Made by a program: the position numbers and the translations under genes. From NCBI GenBank assembly GCA_039707465.1, contig CM077658.1:19519232-19583231 (forward strand): DNA of 64,000 bases, written 5' to 3'. The notes under the pieces are model-generated. The model was not told the DNA's origin, did no database searches, and saw only the letters and a program-made list of their open reading frames with translations. The DNA is from Rhabdophis nuchalis (taxonomy: Eukaryota > Chordata > Lepidosauria > Squamata > Natricidae). This document shows, piece by piece, positions 22,789 through 33,890 of the stretch (its first letter is position 1; the number at the start of each line of letters is the position of its first letter).

Positions 22789-22838
22789 CACACACACACA
22801 CAGGTATGTGTGTTTGTGTGTATATATACACACACACA
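22706..22838. repeat. (TA)n/(TACA)n/(CA)n microsatellite
   Basis: TATA run, about fifteen CATA units (22738-22783), then CA, GT and ATAC runs up to the SINE. Confidence 0.93.
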
Positions 22839-23172
22839 TGGTGGCTCAGTGGCTGAAACACTGAGCTTGTCGATCGGAAAGATCAGCGGTTCGAATCCCT
22901 AGCACTGCGTAATGGAGTGCGCTCCCGTTAATTGTCCCAGCTTTTGCCAACCTAGCAGTTCGAAAGCACGTAAAAATGTAAGTAGAAGAATAGGAACCAG
23001 CTTTGGTGGGAAGGTAACAGAGTTCTGTGCACTTTCAGCGTTTAGTCATGCCAGCCACATGACCACGGAGACATCTTCAGACAGCGCTGGCTCTTTGGCT
23101 TTGAAACGGAGATTAGCACTGGCCCCTAGAGTCGGGAATGGCTAGCTCATATCTGCGTGGGGAACCTTTACA
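22839..23172 (+). mobile_element. Sauria-type SINE running into (GATA)n
   Basis: A box TGGTGGCTCAGTGGCTGAAA and perfect B box GGTTCGAATCC; complete body; ends GGGGAACCTTTACATTGATA at the microsatellite. Confidence 0.93.
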
Positions 23173-23174
23173 TT

Positions 23175-23257
<83 letters not shown>

Positions 23258-23390
23258 GATAGACAGATTAAGAGACAGAGAGACAGAAGCAGAGAGAGAG
23301 AGTCAGAGAGTCAGAGACAGAGAGAGGGACAGAGAGAGGGACAGAGAGAAAGAGAGTCAGAGAGAAAGAGAGTCAGAGAGAAAGAGAATA
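23173..23390. repeat. (GATA)n followed by (AGAG)n/(ACAGAG)n
   Basis: About 20 GATA units (23174-23256), then GA-rich repeats with CAGAGAGTCAGAGA words. The Arg/Glu frame 23256-23453 is an artefact. Confidence 0.93.
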
Positions 23391-23859
23391 GTGGTGGGGG
23401 AGAGTCATATGCTTCTAACCCTGTTGGTTTTTCCTAACAATTTGAGAATTTAGAAGAACAAAAGTACATTCTGGATTCCTTACTGCCTGAAGAATCATTT
23501 TGCTCACATTTTCATATGCATTTCCCTCCAGCTTTCTCCCCTCCCCTCACCCCAGCCATTCTCAATCAATTTGATAGTAGGGAGGGAATTGCTCTGGAGG
23601 GGATTTTCTTTTTTCTTTCAAATGAGAAGAAAATGCAAATGGCATTCTCATAGGTGAGAAACCTACAAGCTCAGCATAGCTAAGGGGAGTTTGCTTAATT
23701 GCTGTATGTTTCATTTTACAAATATCTCATCTACAGCATCTCTGGCTTCTTATAGAAGAGTGTCTGAAGTCATTTGAAGTGGAAATGTGTCCATGATAAG
23801 GTGTGGGGTTTTTTTCCTTTTTAATTTTTGTTCCAGGTTTGTTTGTTTTTTGCATTAAA
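23391..23859. other. Unique sequence
   Basis: No recognised feature. Confidence 0.5.
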
Positions 23860-23906
23860 CCTGGCTGACCATATCTGGGCTTGGAAGCTAAGAAAAGTTG
23901 GGTCTA
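23860..23906 (+). mobile_element. 5S-rRNA-derived SINE fragment
   Basis: CTGACCATATCTGGGCTTGG followed by AAGCTAAGAAAAGTTGGGTC resembles the 5S rRNA internal promoter region. Only about 45 nt, ending at a CR1 boundary. Confidence 0.55.
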
Positions 23907-24206
23907 TCAATCAGTCAGAATAGAGCTGGGAGGGACCTTGGAGGTCTTCTAGTCCAACCCCCTGCTCAAGCAAGAGACCCTGCATGATTTCAGACAAGTG
24001 GCTGCCCAGGGTCTTCTTAATAACCTCCAGTGAAGGAGCACCCACAACTTCTGGTGACAAGCTGTGTCACTGGTTAATTGTCCTCCCTGTTAGGAAGTTT
24101 CTCCTTAATTCCAGGTTGCTTCTCTCCTTGGTTAATTTCCATCCATTGTTTCTTGTTTTGCCTTGGGAAATAAGTTGACCCCTCTTCTTTGTGTCTAGTA
24201 TGTAGA
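23907..24206 (-). mobile_element. CR1 LINE 3' end
   Basis: Opens with the 3' UTR complement (GGGACCTTGGAGGTCTTCTA) and continues through the ORF2 C-terminus on minus (Leu/Val-rich SSPEVVGAPSL-type segment at 24010-24060). Natural antisense of the copies above; plus frame 23984-24178 is a shadow. Confidence 0.92.
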
Positions 24207-24261
24207 TAGGTTTGGAAAGGAAGTCAAACTATCTTAGAAGATTTTACTAAGTCTTAGTTAA

Positions 24262-24416
24262 AGAAGAAGGGGACGACAGAGAAGGAGGTGGCTGGATGGA
24301 GTCACCGAAGCAGCCGGCATGGATGCCAGAGGATGGTAGAGGACAGGAAGGCCTGGAGGAATATGGTCCATGGGGTCATGATGGGTCGGGCACGACTTCG
24401 CAACTAACAACAACAT
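24262..24416 (+). mobile_element. Bov-B (RTE) LINE 3' end
   Basis: GGACAGGAAGGCCTGGAGGA, ATGGTCCATGGGGTCATGAT and GGGTCGGGCACGACTTCGCA followed by AACTAACAACAAC are the characteristic terminal words of Bov-B. About 155 bp, truncated. Confidence 0.88.
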
Positions 24417-25784
24417 CAAGTTTCCATATACATGCTCATATGGCCAGAAAAATACTAACAACAACATAGTACTAAGTTAGAAGACAATAGGACGTTCCAG
24501 AGAAATTCATGAAACAGCTCCTTCCGAGCTGTTTATATTCCTACAAAATATAAAATGGGAAATTATTTGGCATCACTTTAATGCAGAGGTTGCCTAAGAA
24601 TCAAACCCGCTTCTTTCTCAGAGTTTCTCCCCGACTTTTAGATGTTTGCAGTCTTCTAAGTCTCATGGAGTTTCCGTCCTGGACTTAGGGACAAGAAAAA
24701 AGCTGTTGAGCCACGTTCGTCTGTATTTCTGTGGCCGCCACCTACCATCAAAACACGGAGAAAGGGAAAAAGAAAAGAAAAGAGATTCAAAGTGCAATTC
24801 AGCATGACGGGCAAACATCCATCAAACAGGTTCAAAATTGAATGAACTCAGAATGCAATTATTCCCCTGTTGAAAACACAGTGCATTCCTTCGGCCTGCG
24901 GTAAGGCTATTTTGCCTGGTGCCTTTCCACAAAAGGCATGGAACTTCTTCAGTTCTGTGTCTTCTTGGATGTCGTAAACTCTTAACGTGGCCTCGATGTT
25001 CCAAGTTCTTTTTCGCACAAGATTTGGAAAGAAGCAAAACTGCACTAAGCGCATCACCCTCACTGCTTCAAGCATCTTTGATAAACATAGAAAGCTCTCT
25101 AACACCGATCCAGATGTTCTCGCTACCTTTTTAAAAAAATAATTTAAAATCTGTTCAGCATCCTAGACGATGTTTTATTTATTTATTTATTTCCTCTTGA
25201 CTTTCCCCTCATCGCTGTGCAAGATCCAGTCTTCAAAAGGAAAAGAGGGAAGAGAGGAAAAAGAAACCGCCACCCTCCCCAAGCAAAGCTGAATTCTTTA
25301 ATTTGGGAGATTAGCGAAATGAGTTTCATAAAATGTATGGGGTCTTTTTAATTGTCTTGGCAATGACTGGCTGCCAATATAAATGCACACTTCAGGAAAT
25401 GTATCTTGCCTGGATTTATCTTTAGCCTCTTATGAAGCGATTGCTACCTTTAGGTGACACAATTTGTGTTTGGTAGAATTCCTGCAGGTTGGGTTAATTT
25501 TGTATTTCCTGTTGTTGTTTTTCTACGGTTGTCGTGGGGTAGCTTCATTACCTCAGCCCACCGAGTCCCCTTCTATCCTTTGTTGCAAACAGTCCTCGCT
25601 TTAATGTTCAGACCATTACAATAATCAATGGTGAATGGAGTATTGATTTCACCTCTCACTACGAGTCACGGGAAATATTTTGTATTCACTGCAACTCTAG
25701 CTTAGGTTCAGTAGAGTAGCCAGGTGACGCTGCAGAAGGTTAACCTTTAAGTAGGCCGCCAGAAAAATTGCTTTGTTGTGTAAA
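24417..25784. other. Unique sequence, candidate conserved non-coding
   Basis: Over 1.3 kb without a recognised repeat. 25290-25500 reads like a conserved block (GGGAGATTAGCGAAATGAGT, GGTGACACAATTTGTGTTTG), but this is appearance only. Frames 24822-25134 on both strands overlap each other and lack domains. Confidence 0.45.
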
Positions 25785-25882
25785 ACGTAAAAGTTCCCTA
25801 ACATACGTGCTAGTCGTTCACGACTCTAGAGGGCGGTGCTCATCTCCGTTTCAAAGCCGAAGAGCCAGCGCTGCCACCATCT
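25785..25882 (-). mobile_element. Sauria-type SINE 3' fragment
   Basis: CGTGCTAGTCGTTCACGACT and TCCGTTTCAAAGCCGAAGAG are the 3' body of the SINE in reverse. Confidence 0.85.
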
Positions 25883-26091
25883 TCACCTGCCCAAAATTAT
25901 CTCCCCCAGATGGAGAGAATATGAAAAGTAGGTGATTGTTGGGAGCCAGACTGGAAATCAAGTGAGGGCCTAGCTTAGAATTCTTGTGTAGCCACAAGCA
26001 ACATAAACTTGTCTTCCCCCAAGGTCTGTGAAGGTCTGGTTATTCTCAAGGGAAGGCAAGCAGTTTTGATGAGATTCTTGTGACATACGTT
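25883..26091. other. Unique spacer
   Basis: No recognised feature. Confidence 0.5.
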
Positions 26092-26438
26092 AAAGCTAAA
26101 GGTTCCCCTCGCATATATGTGCTAGCTGTTCCCAACTCTAGGGGGTAGTGCTCATCCCCATTTCAAAGCTGAAGAGCCAGCACTGTCTGAAGATGTCTCT
26201 GTGGTCATGTGGCTGGCATGACTAAACACCAAAGGCACACAGAACGCTGTTACCTTCCCACCAAAGGTAGTCCCTATTTTTTTACTTGCATTCTTACATG
26301 CTTTCGAACTGCTAGGTTGGCAGAAGCTGGGACAAGTACTGGGAGCTCACTCCATTACGCGGTGCTAGGGATTCGAACCACTGAACTGCTGACCTTTCTG
26401 ATTGACAGGCTCAGCATCTTAGCCACTGAGCCACCACT
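26092..26438 (-). mobile_element. Sauria-type SINE, near full length
   Basis: From the AAAGGTTCCCC 3' end to the head complement ending in TTAGCCACTGAGCCACCACT. B box intact on minus (GGTTCGAATCC). About 347 bp. The frame 26209-26448 is a read-through of the SINE. Confidence 0.93.
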
Positions 26439-26889
26439 TGTATGTTAGCCTCAAATATAATTCCTAACATGACAACATGACTTACCAGGATTACCTTATG
26501 TGTCCTTCAGGAGAACATCTTCATAACCAGCATAAGATTGTTCCAGAAACTAGCTGAGGCCGTGATCTAAACTGATGAACACCAAAATGGATCCAGGTGT
26601 GCAAGCCTTTTCTATCCTTCACTGGTCATCAGTTAAGATGTCTCTGTCAGTTTAGCATTTTCTGAAATTCCTACAAGACAACCTTGTTTGCATGGGCATT
26701 CAAGGAAGTGCTACCAAAGAATATTGTGCTGTTGTGTGAAGGACATTATTTGATCAAATGTTCAGGCTATCTTTTATACTGAACAGAGTAGCATCAGTTT
26801 TCTGCTCTCTTTCCAGAGAGAAAGAAGGACCTTACTTCGGCCTCACATTGTAGACCTCACACTGCAGCTCAGCCCACAAGTTTAAATTA
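26439..26889. other. Unique sequence
   Basis: No recognised feature. Confidence 0.5.
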
Positions 26890-27047
26890 CAAAATTGGAG
26901 AATAGTTGGAATGGACCTTGGAGGTCTTCTAATCCAACCCCCTGCTCAAGCAGGAGACCCTGTGTTGTTTCAGACAAAAGGTTGTCCAATCTCTTCATAA
27001 AGCCTCCAGTGTTGGAGCATCCACAGCTTCTGGAGGCTTGGAAGCAT
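26890..27047 (-). mobile_element. CR1 LINE 3' end
   Basis: ATGGACCTTGGAGGTCTTCT and CAACCCCCTGCTCAAGCAGG (3' UTR complement) followed by the end of ORF2 on minus (CCAGTGTTGGAGCATCCACA). Confidence 0.92.
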
Positions 27048-27204
27048 CTTGCTAGTCATGCTAGGAATTGCCAAGATGATCTGGTTTCCTGTATTATCAG
27101 TTGATTAGAATTATTTGATCCAGTTATAGGTTATCTGAAAGAAATGTGGCTTTGAGAAGGTCTGAAACTCCACTTCCTCACCAATGACTAATAGCAACCA
27201 GGCT
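27048..27204. other. Unique spacer
   Basis: No recognised feature. Confidence 0.45.
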
Positions 27205-27525
27205 TCACACATCATTGGTTAAAGGTTTCAATTCCCTTATGACACCAGGCTCAAAATGTTGGGCTTGGACAATCTGGAACTGAAAATACAACTTCAGCAA
27301 CAGAGTGGTCAATGCCTGGAATGCTCTACCTGACTCCATGGTTACATCCTCAAACCCCCATAGCTTCAACCTCAAACTGGTCCATAAAGGGGCGTGCATA
27401 AGCACACCAGCGTGCCTACCAGCCCTGTCCTACTGTCCCCATTTACTTTTATTCATTTCCTTTGTTCATGCCCATGTTCATACTTCTACCTGCTATCCTG
27501 TACATGTTTGACAAACTAATAATTA
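27205..27525 (+). mobile_element. Rex1-like (CR1-clade) LINE 3' end
   Basis: Encodes RVVNAWNALPDSMVTSSNPH near 27300-27360 with degraded flanks, then the 3' UTR word TTCCTTTGTTCATGCCCATG and CATGTTTGACAAACTAATAA, ending in (AATT)n. Three relatives in this window; Rex1 assignment is by resemblance and not certain. Confidence 0.72.
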
Positions 27526-27582
27526 ATTAATTAATTAATTGACCCCTTGAATTTAACATCAATGTGATATTGAACCAATGGG

Positions 27583-27942
27583 AGGATCAGGTTTTTTTTT
27601 TTATTGAAGTTTTTATAATATTTTACAATATTTCACCCAGTGCTATACAAGACAAAAGGAAGAGTTGGTTTCAAGTGTCTTCTGTTATCTTTAAGATCTC
27701 CAAAATCCACGTTCTCTAGGTATAGGCGTCAAGGCATCCAAAGTTCCAAGTGCGTAGTCCACAAATGGCTTCCAAGTCTTCCAAAAGATATCTTTTTTAT
27801 AAACCCCCTCTCTGAATTTAATATCACACGTCATTTTATCATTTAAGGCTAATTTCCACATTTCACAGAACCATTCTTCTATTTTAATATTTACCTCTAT
27901 TTTCCAATATCTTGCTATTACAAGATATTGGAAAATAGAGGT
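27583..27942 (-). mobile_element. L1 LINE 3' end with inverted 5' tip
   Basis: Poly-T at 27593-27602 is the complement of the poly-A tail. On minus, YKKDIFWKTWKPFVDY (27730-27795) resembles the L1 ORF2 C-terminus. Its 5' boundary is a perfect 22-bp hairpin: 27893-27914 and 27921-27942, 6-nt loop. Confidence 0.75.
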
Positions 27943-29621
27943 TGTTTTTTTTTTAAGTCAATACAAAGTCTACACAAAATTGCCTTCAGTCAGAACAATT
28001 CGCTGATGGGAATTTCAAGAGAACTGGTGGCAGGACTCCAGATTAATTATTCATTGTGAATTATGCACCCTAGTTTAACAATCGTCCTTACCTAACTCAC
28101 AGGAGTGTGGTGAGGATTAATTAATGTTTATAAAGGATTTTAAACATGAAGCGTGTCGCGGAGTAGCTAAATATTATGATACAATGGACCTTAAGTGTCC
28201 CAGCATCCTTGCCCATTCAGTGCCAAATGTATATTTTCACATGGGGAGGGGAAAAAATTACCGGATTCGAGTTTTCCACGCTTTCATCTAAGTTTCAAAT
28301 TTGGTCAGCACCGCTTAGTCAATTGGTTTTTCCCCTCTGTAACATTTTAAATTATATTCATATTTCACTTGTGCGGAGCTGGAAACAAAACTGTTATTCA
28401 GCTATCTTTGGAAAAAGAAGTTTTAAAAAATTGAATCCCAGCCAGTACTAGGATGGCTCTGCAGTCAAGTTTCCAGTGGATATAAACTTATTTTTTAAAA
28501 GAATTTCCCCCCCTTTTCTTCATTTCCCCCCATCCTTAAAAGCTGACACCAAAATTGCTCTCTAGGTTATCCTCATATTTCTGTCTGCAGGACAGCTAGA
28601 TTTTGTTGAAAAGCTTACAAAGAGGACATAAGGTAATAGCTGCTACACACTTTTATATTCAGCATTCAGAAATGAGAGGTACCTTATTTCTTTTGTTTCC
28701 CCCTTACTTTTTTTTTTTTTTTATTAAGTTTCATTAAATATGGAATAAACTTTAAAGCAATCTAAAATATAGAAGAGGCAAAATCTGGAATCCTATTTTA
28801 AGGGGGCGGAAAGGAGGATAAATGCAAAGAGAGAAGGAAAAGTAATGACTTCCGACTTTTTTTGGTGCAGTAGATTGCAAAAATAGAAGAATGTCAACTT
28901 TTTGCTTTACATTTCATCATATTTCAAGCCAAGTTCTATAATTAGAAGGAAAATTATTCTAATCATCCAAAGTTTCATTTCAGTTTCGAGCAAGAAGTCC
29001 AGAAGCGGTTTCCAAGTTCAAATGAAATGAGGGAAGTTCTATTCTTAAATTAAAACAGTCAATTTCATCACTCTCAGAAATGGTGTAGGCCTATCCTAAT
29101 GTTACCAAGCAATACAATGCCAATTCTTTGTGTTTCTTTGTGTGATCCTTTTCATCAAAATAAAATGCAAAGTAAGGAAATGAAAAACTAAGGGATGGTG
29201 TCGTATTTATAGTGTAGGGCAGCTACAAACAGATATAAAATTTGCAATAATTATGTTCTAGTGAGTGCGGTCCTTTTATAAATATGATTTTGCTTTCTAT
29301 TTTTGGTAGGAGATGATGGATCGTATTTTATTTCTGCGGTCCTTTGCAATCTGTTAAAAATACAGCACTGCTAATAAAATCAAGAAATGTTCAAAAGGAG
29401 ATTTATTAGTGGGGCCACAGTAATTATGTGATTTATCAAGTAGGTTTTGTAACCCCTATCTAAAATGTTAGCTTACTTGTGTGAACACAATTTCACAGTA
29501 ACTAAACTAGAATAAACGAAGAGAGAAGAAATGTGTTTTAGAAATCTTGAGCAACTGAAGATCTATTGAGCTATGATTAACTGACTTGGGAAATTGGTCC
29601 TGACTAGTCATCTGAAATTTT
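27943..29621. other. Unique AT-rich sequence
   Basis: Almost 1.7 kb with no recognised transposon except a T15-17 run at 28708-28723 that could be a weathered L1 tail. No coding frame over 95 codons with a domain. Possible conserved non-coding DNA. Confidence 0.45.
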
Positions 29622-29876
29622 AAGAGACAGAAATAGACAGAGAGAGAGAGAAAGACAGAGAAACAGACAGAGACAGCGAGAAAGACAGACAGACAGAGAC
29701 AGAAATACAGAGACAGAGAAAGACAGAGAGGCAGAGACAGAGAAAGACAGACAGAGAGAAAGACAGAGAGACAGACACACACAGAGAGAGGCACAGAGAG
29801 AGAGAGAGAGAGAAACACAGAGAGACAGACACACAGAGAGAAAGACAGAGAGAGAGACACAGAGACAGAGAAAGAA
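29622..29876. repeat. (AGAC)n/(AGAG)n microsatellite
   Basis: Imperfect AGAC, AGAG and ACAG units over 250 bp; serine/leucine/cysteine-rich minus frames are artefacts. Confidence 0.93.
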
Positions 29877-30249
29877 AAATAACTAATTTAATGGGCTGAA
29901 CCTTCACAGTTCACCTATAAGATGAATAACCTACTTTATGGCATCACAGCATTTACTGGACGCAATCTTCCCTTCAGGTCCAATTTGAAGAATTATGGCA
30001 ATATTTCTTCTAAAATGATGATAAATGAGAGGATAAGGGGGTTGGTTGATCTCTTCAAACCGCACGCTTATTTTTTAATGAGAACAGCCAGGATCAACAT
30101 GCATTCAAACAAAGGACGTTTTATTAAACGCAAAACTCCGGCGATGTCTCAGAGAGAGTGCTAACAACCAGATGACTGCAAAAAAAAAAAAAAAATCCTT
30201 CCATTCTCTCCCCACCACCCTCTCAAAGCTAATCCTTCCATCACTTCAC
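29877..30249. other. Unique sequence
   Basis: Includes an A-run at 30179-30195. The 80-codon frame 29922-30164 has no recognised domain. Confidence 0.45.
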
Positions 30250-30600
30250 TCCTATCCAGTCAGATCTGATGAAGCTTCTTGCCTGAGAAGCGAAATATCT
30301 TCTTCCTGACGGAAAAAAACATAGTCCAGTTCAGAGATGGTGTTCAGCTGGTTCTCTCCTGTTCGGGTGAACTGGTAATGGTGGCTGCAGGAGGCTCTGC
30401 CCACATGCCCCCAAATAATGCGCAAGCACTGTGCAGAAGGTGGTGCGCAGCGCATGTGCTCACATTTGCAAACTGGTAGAGTATGAATCTCACTGCTTGT
30501 CCAGTTGTCTTTGTTGGGGTGGGGGAAGCACCTTTGAGACAACCATGAACGCGATGACTGAGGATGTCCATTGATGTACACAGAGCATTCCACTAAATTT
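30250..30600 (+). mobile_element. Penelope-like terminal fragment split by a hAT MITE
   Basis: Left piece 30250-30331 carries CAGTCAGATCTGATGAAGCTTCTTGCC...GAAGCGAAATAT (right-arm orientation of the module); right piece 30499-30600 resumes with CCAGTTGTCTTTG and continues to GCACCTTTGAGACAACCATG...GATGACTGAGGATGTCCATT, matching the terminal words at 19786 and 55678. Confidence 0.72.
30332..30498. mobile_element. hAT-type MITE in a Penelope-like fragment
   Basis: Starts CAGAGATGGTGTTCAGCTGG and ends GAATCTCACTGCTT; subterminal AGCTGGTTC and GAACTGG are inverted. Perfect 8-bp duplication GTCCAGTT at 30324-30331 and 30499-30506; this requires three extra bases (CTT) beyond the usual CACTG end. 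Confidence 0.78.
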
Positions 30601-30629
30601 TAGAAGCCAGGGGTTCTTTTAAAGCAGAT

Positions 30630-31245
30630 TTTTTTTATTGTTTTTCCATCTATAACATCTTACAATCATCATCTTAACATTGTTATGTCATCATACCTGT
30701 ATATATATCAATCTTATATCACTTCTATATTCATATTCATCTACAGTTCAAACATTTCTCTATTGTTTCTTGGCCAAATTAACTTTATTCCTGTTATGCA
30801 ACCATTTCTACCAGTTATCCCAAATTTCATAGTGTTCAGACTCTTCTTTGTCTTTTAATCTTAATGTTAACTCGTCCATTTCTGCACAATATACAATTTT
30901 CTGAATCACTAATTCATTTTTGGGGGAATATTATACTTTGTTTGCAGCATTGGGAAAATGTTATTCTAGCTGTAGCCAACAGGTGTATTGCTATGCATTT
31001 AATTTTCTTTCTATATTTCCCCTTGGTTATTATTCCCAGCAGAAAGAGTTTCCGGTTGGTATTCTATTTTTTCCTCTGTCATTTGTTCTATCCATTTCCA
31101 AATTTGCATCCAATATTTTTGAGTTTCTGGACAGGTCTACCATATATGATAGAAAGTCACTTGGGAGGGGGGGGTTGTTTGTTTGTTTTTTGCATTTCCA
31201 GCAGGTCAGATTCATGTTCAGGTACATTTTAGAATCCAGTTTTGA
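30630..31245 (-). mobile_element. L1 LINE ORF2 C-terminus
   Basis: T-rich tail complement at 30631-30645. On minus, the frame 31030-31227 includes a TCWKCKK motif, and downstream frames include AEMDELTLRLKDKEES and WDNW, as in the zinc-knuckle C-terminal region and end of L1 ORF2. Broken by stops and shifts. Confidence 0.75.
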
Positions 31246-32115
31246 TTAACTGCCTTTGTTGGACCTTGATGTGACTTAGCTGCGTGAGTTTGATCACCTT
31301 TCTTCAAATTTCCAAATGGATTCTTGTGCGTTTCCCAATTAACAGTCTCTGATGATTAAGTGTATGCAGGGTTTACATTCAGGAAGTGAGGAAAACGCTT
31401 AATCATTTCGGGATGATTTCTTAGCAGATTGCTTCATTCCACCTCTGTAAAATTTTACGCTGAATTTTATCAGTTTATAAATTTGCACTCTTACTTGCCA
31501 TTGGGAAAGTGGAGGTGGGGAAGAAAGAAAAGAGGGTTTTTTTTTAAAAAAAAAATTCCATTCCAAAGCACTTTACCACACAGACACTGAAAAATAAAGA
31601 CCATTAACAACAAAAAGTATAATTAAATTAAAATGCCAACTTGCCAAAGCACCCCAGCAAATGGGAAATATATCAAAGGCTGATAATATAAATGGGTCCT
31701 TTCTCAAGGTGTGAGAAAGTCAATGAAATAAACTTAGATAATTTGCTGAGGGTTTTTTTTTCCTTTTCTTTTTTTAATGCAGGGCAAGTAGACTAATGAT
31801 TTAAAAGGGAATCGCCACCGTGACAATATATTACAAGGGTAATTGCCATTCAGGCAAACAGCTGAGATGCTGCTAAGGCGCAAGATACCCCAAGATGAGA
31901 AACATATTTAAAAATGAGCAGCCAGAGCATCTTCTTTCCCAACCTGATGAGACAATATTTAGGTGTCTTTTTCGCCCAAAGTGTCTTCTTTCTGCATTTT
32001 TGTCTCTTTGGGGAGAGGATGTCTCTGTGTCATTGCTTATTATTCATGACAGTTTGAATGAAGGAGATTCCGGTTGCTATTGAACAGTTTCCCCACTTCT
32101 ATGTAAGATGGGAAA
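31246..32115. other. Unique AT-rich sequence
   Basis: Poly-T/poly-A junction at 31539-31555. No recognised gene. Confidence 0.45.
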
Positions 32116-32172
32116 GTAATAGCAAGAGCACTTAGATTTATATACCACTTTATAGTGCTTTATGGTTCCCTT
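32116..32172 (-). mobile_element. Second tRNA-SINE family, 3' tip
   Basis: AATAGCAAGAGCACTTAGAT and ATATACCACTTTATAGTGCT are the reverse of the ATATAAGTC end of that SINE. Confidence 0.7.
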
Positions 32173-32600
32173 TAAAGACAGGGATGGTAGGCACGCTGGT
32201 GCGCTTATGCATGCCCATTTTATGGACCTCTTAGGAATGGGGTGAGCTCCATGGTAGACAATTTAAGGTTGGAGGATGTAACAACAGAGTCAGGTAGAGC
32301 ATTCCAGGCGGTGACCACTCTGTTGCTGAAGTCGTATTTTCTGCAATCGGGTTTGGAGCGGTTTACCTTGAGTTTGTATCTATTGTTTGCCCGTGTAGTC
32401 TTGTGGTTGAAGCTGAAGAAGATGTTGACAGGTAAGACAGTGTAGCAGACAATTTTGTGTACTAGGCTTAGGTCAGACCTTGATCAGCGTACTTCTAGGT
32501 TGTCCAAGCCCAAAATTTCAAGCCTGGTGACATAAAAGATTCTATTGTGAGCAGAGGAGTGGAGGACTCTTCTCATGAAATACCTCTGGATGATTTCTAC
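32173..32600 (-). mobile_element. Rex1-like LINE 3' end
   Basis: Shares with 52990-53420 the words CACGCTGGTGCGCTTATGCA, GGTTGGAGGATGTAACAACA and TTGGAGCGGTTTACCTTGAG. On minus it encodes the degraded C-terminal segment seen in the 53-kb copy. Truncated at both ends. Confidence 0.8.
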
Positions 32601-33291
32601 CCAGATATTCCATCTACTCCATCCAGATATTCATCTAGATTCAACCAAGCTCAGAAGCAGCAAGGGCTCCTCGTGCAATATTAGTTGAGCATGAAAGGAG
32701 ATTTTGCTAATTCCTATTTTCATATGGCAAGCAACTTCTGGAAGCCACATTCAATGCGTTTGCACATGCGTCCAATTTCACATATCCAAAGGCCACCAGA
32801 TTTCTTCTTTATCCTGGCTGTGCAAACCTACTTTAGACCAATCTTTGTGACATGCCTGCCCCCTAGTGCTTAACAGCCCAAACATGCCAGGAGCTGATTC
32901 TTTTACAAGCCAGTCAGGGACACAAGACCGAATTAGTTCAATCAATAAACATGCCCAATCGAGATCTTAGGGTGGTGCAAATTGCCACTTGGCTTAGACA
33001 GCAATCTCATGTCCAGACACCTGCTTTAAAGTTCACACAGCACTGCCTTCACACAGCTGTCCCAAGGCTTTTATGAATCATGGCCTTGTCAGTACTTTGA
33101 GCAAGGATTCATGTCAGGGTGTTTTGATCCTAAGAGATATCCTGAGCCTTTTGTAATTATTCACAGAACTTTGCCGATATTATCTCTGTCAAACTGCACG
33201 ACCAAATGGCCAAGCAGGGGCTTCACATTGCAAAGGCAGTTGTGAGGCAGGAGTAAAGATCACACATGGTAATTCAAGGTGGTAGGTTGAT
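32601..33291. other. Unique sequence
   Basis: No recognised repeat or gene. Confidence 0.45.
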
Positions 33292-33756
33292 TGTTGTGGC
33301 CCACCAGTAGCAGCATCTGGAAGCAGATTCAGACAGTGAGGAGGCTGGGGAAGAACATGGGCCATTCCTGGAGTCTGGGGAAGGCTCTGAGGAGGGCTCT
33401 GTGTCAGAGGCAGAGAGGGGGCCAGGGCCCTATGCCAGTTATCAGCTGCCTTCAGAGTCAGACATCAGTGAAGCAGAGGAACAGCTGGAGCCTGTTCCCA
33501 GTGTGTGCATGCACAGAATGGCCAGACAAATGGAGCAGCTAAAGAACAGGGCTTGACTTGGGAGTAAGGCCATAGGTAGAGGATGAATGCCCCCTCCTAG
33601 AGGAAATAAGAGAGGAGAAAATGGGGGGGGTGGAGTTTGCAGAAGACAATTAGTCCGCTTCATTGACTCTCGTGACTCTCCGAGATTCCTTGCCAAGGTT
33701 TGCAGATATCAGCCTGGCAGCTCTCCAAGCCAGATAAGGTCTGTGACTTTAAATCC
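33292..33756 (+). mobile_element. LTR family 1, 3'-truncated
   Basis: Begins TGTTGTGGCCCACC and follows the 6598-7177 LTR through the acidic-frame region, GAGGAAATAAGAGAGGAG and CCAGATAAGGTCTGTGACTT, then stops and is replaced by Rex1-like 3' UTR. No target duplication can be read. Confidence 0.85.
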
Positions 33757-33890
33757 TACAGTCTTCAATGTCCTTCTGTCTCCATTTATTTGTCCCCATT
33801 TCCTTTGTCCGCGTCCATGTTTATACTTACACCCGTCACCTAGCATCTGTTTGACAAATCAAATATAAATATAAATAAAATAAAATAATA
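33757..33890 (+). mobile_element. Rex1-like LINE 3' UTR and tail
   Basis: CCCCATTTCCTTTGTCCGCG, TTTATACTTACACCCGTCAC and GTTTGACAAATC followed by an (AATAA)n-like tail match 27420-27525. Confidence 0.75.

Noticed and set aside
23860..23906. 5S rRNA gene
   Set aside because: Only about 45 nt resemble 5S and the remainder is missing.
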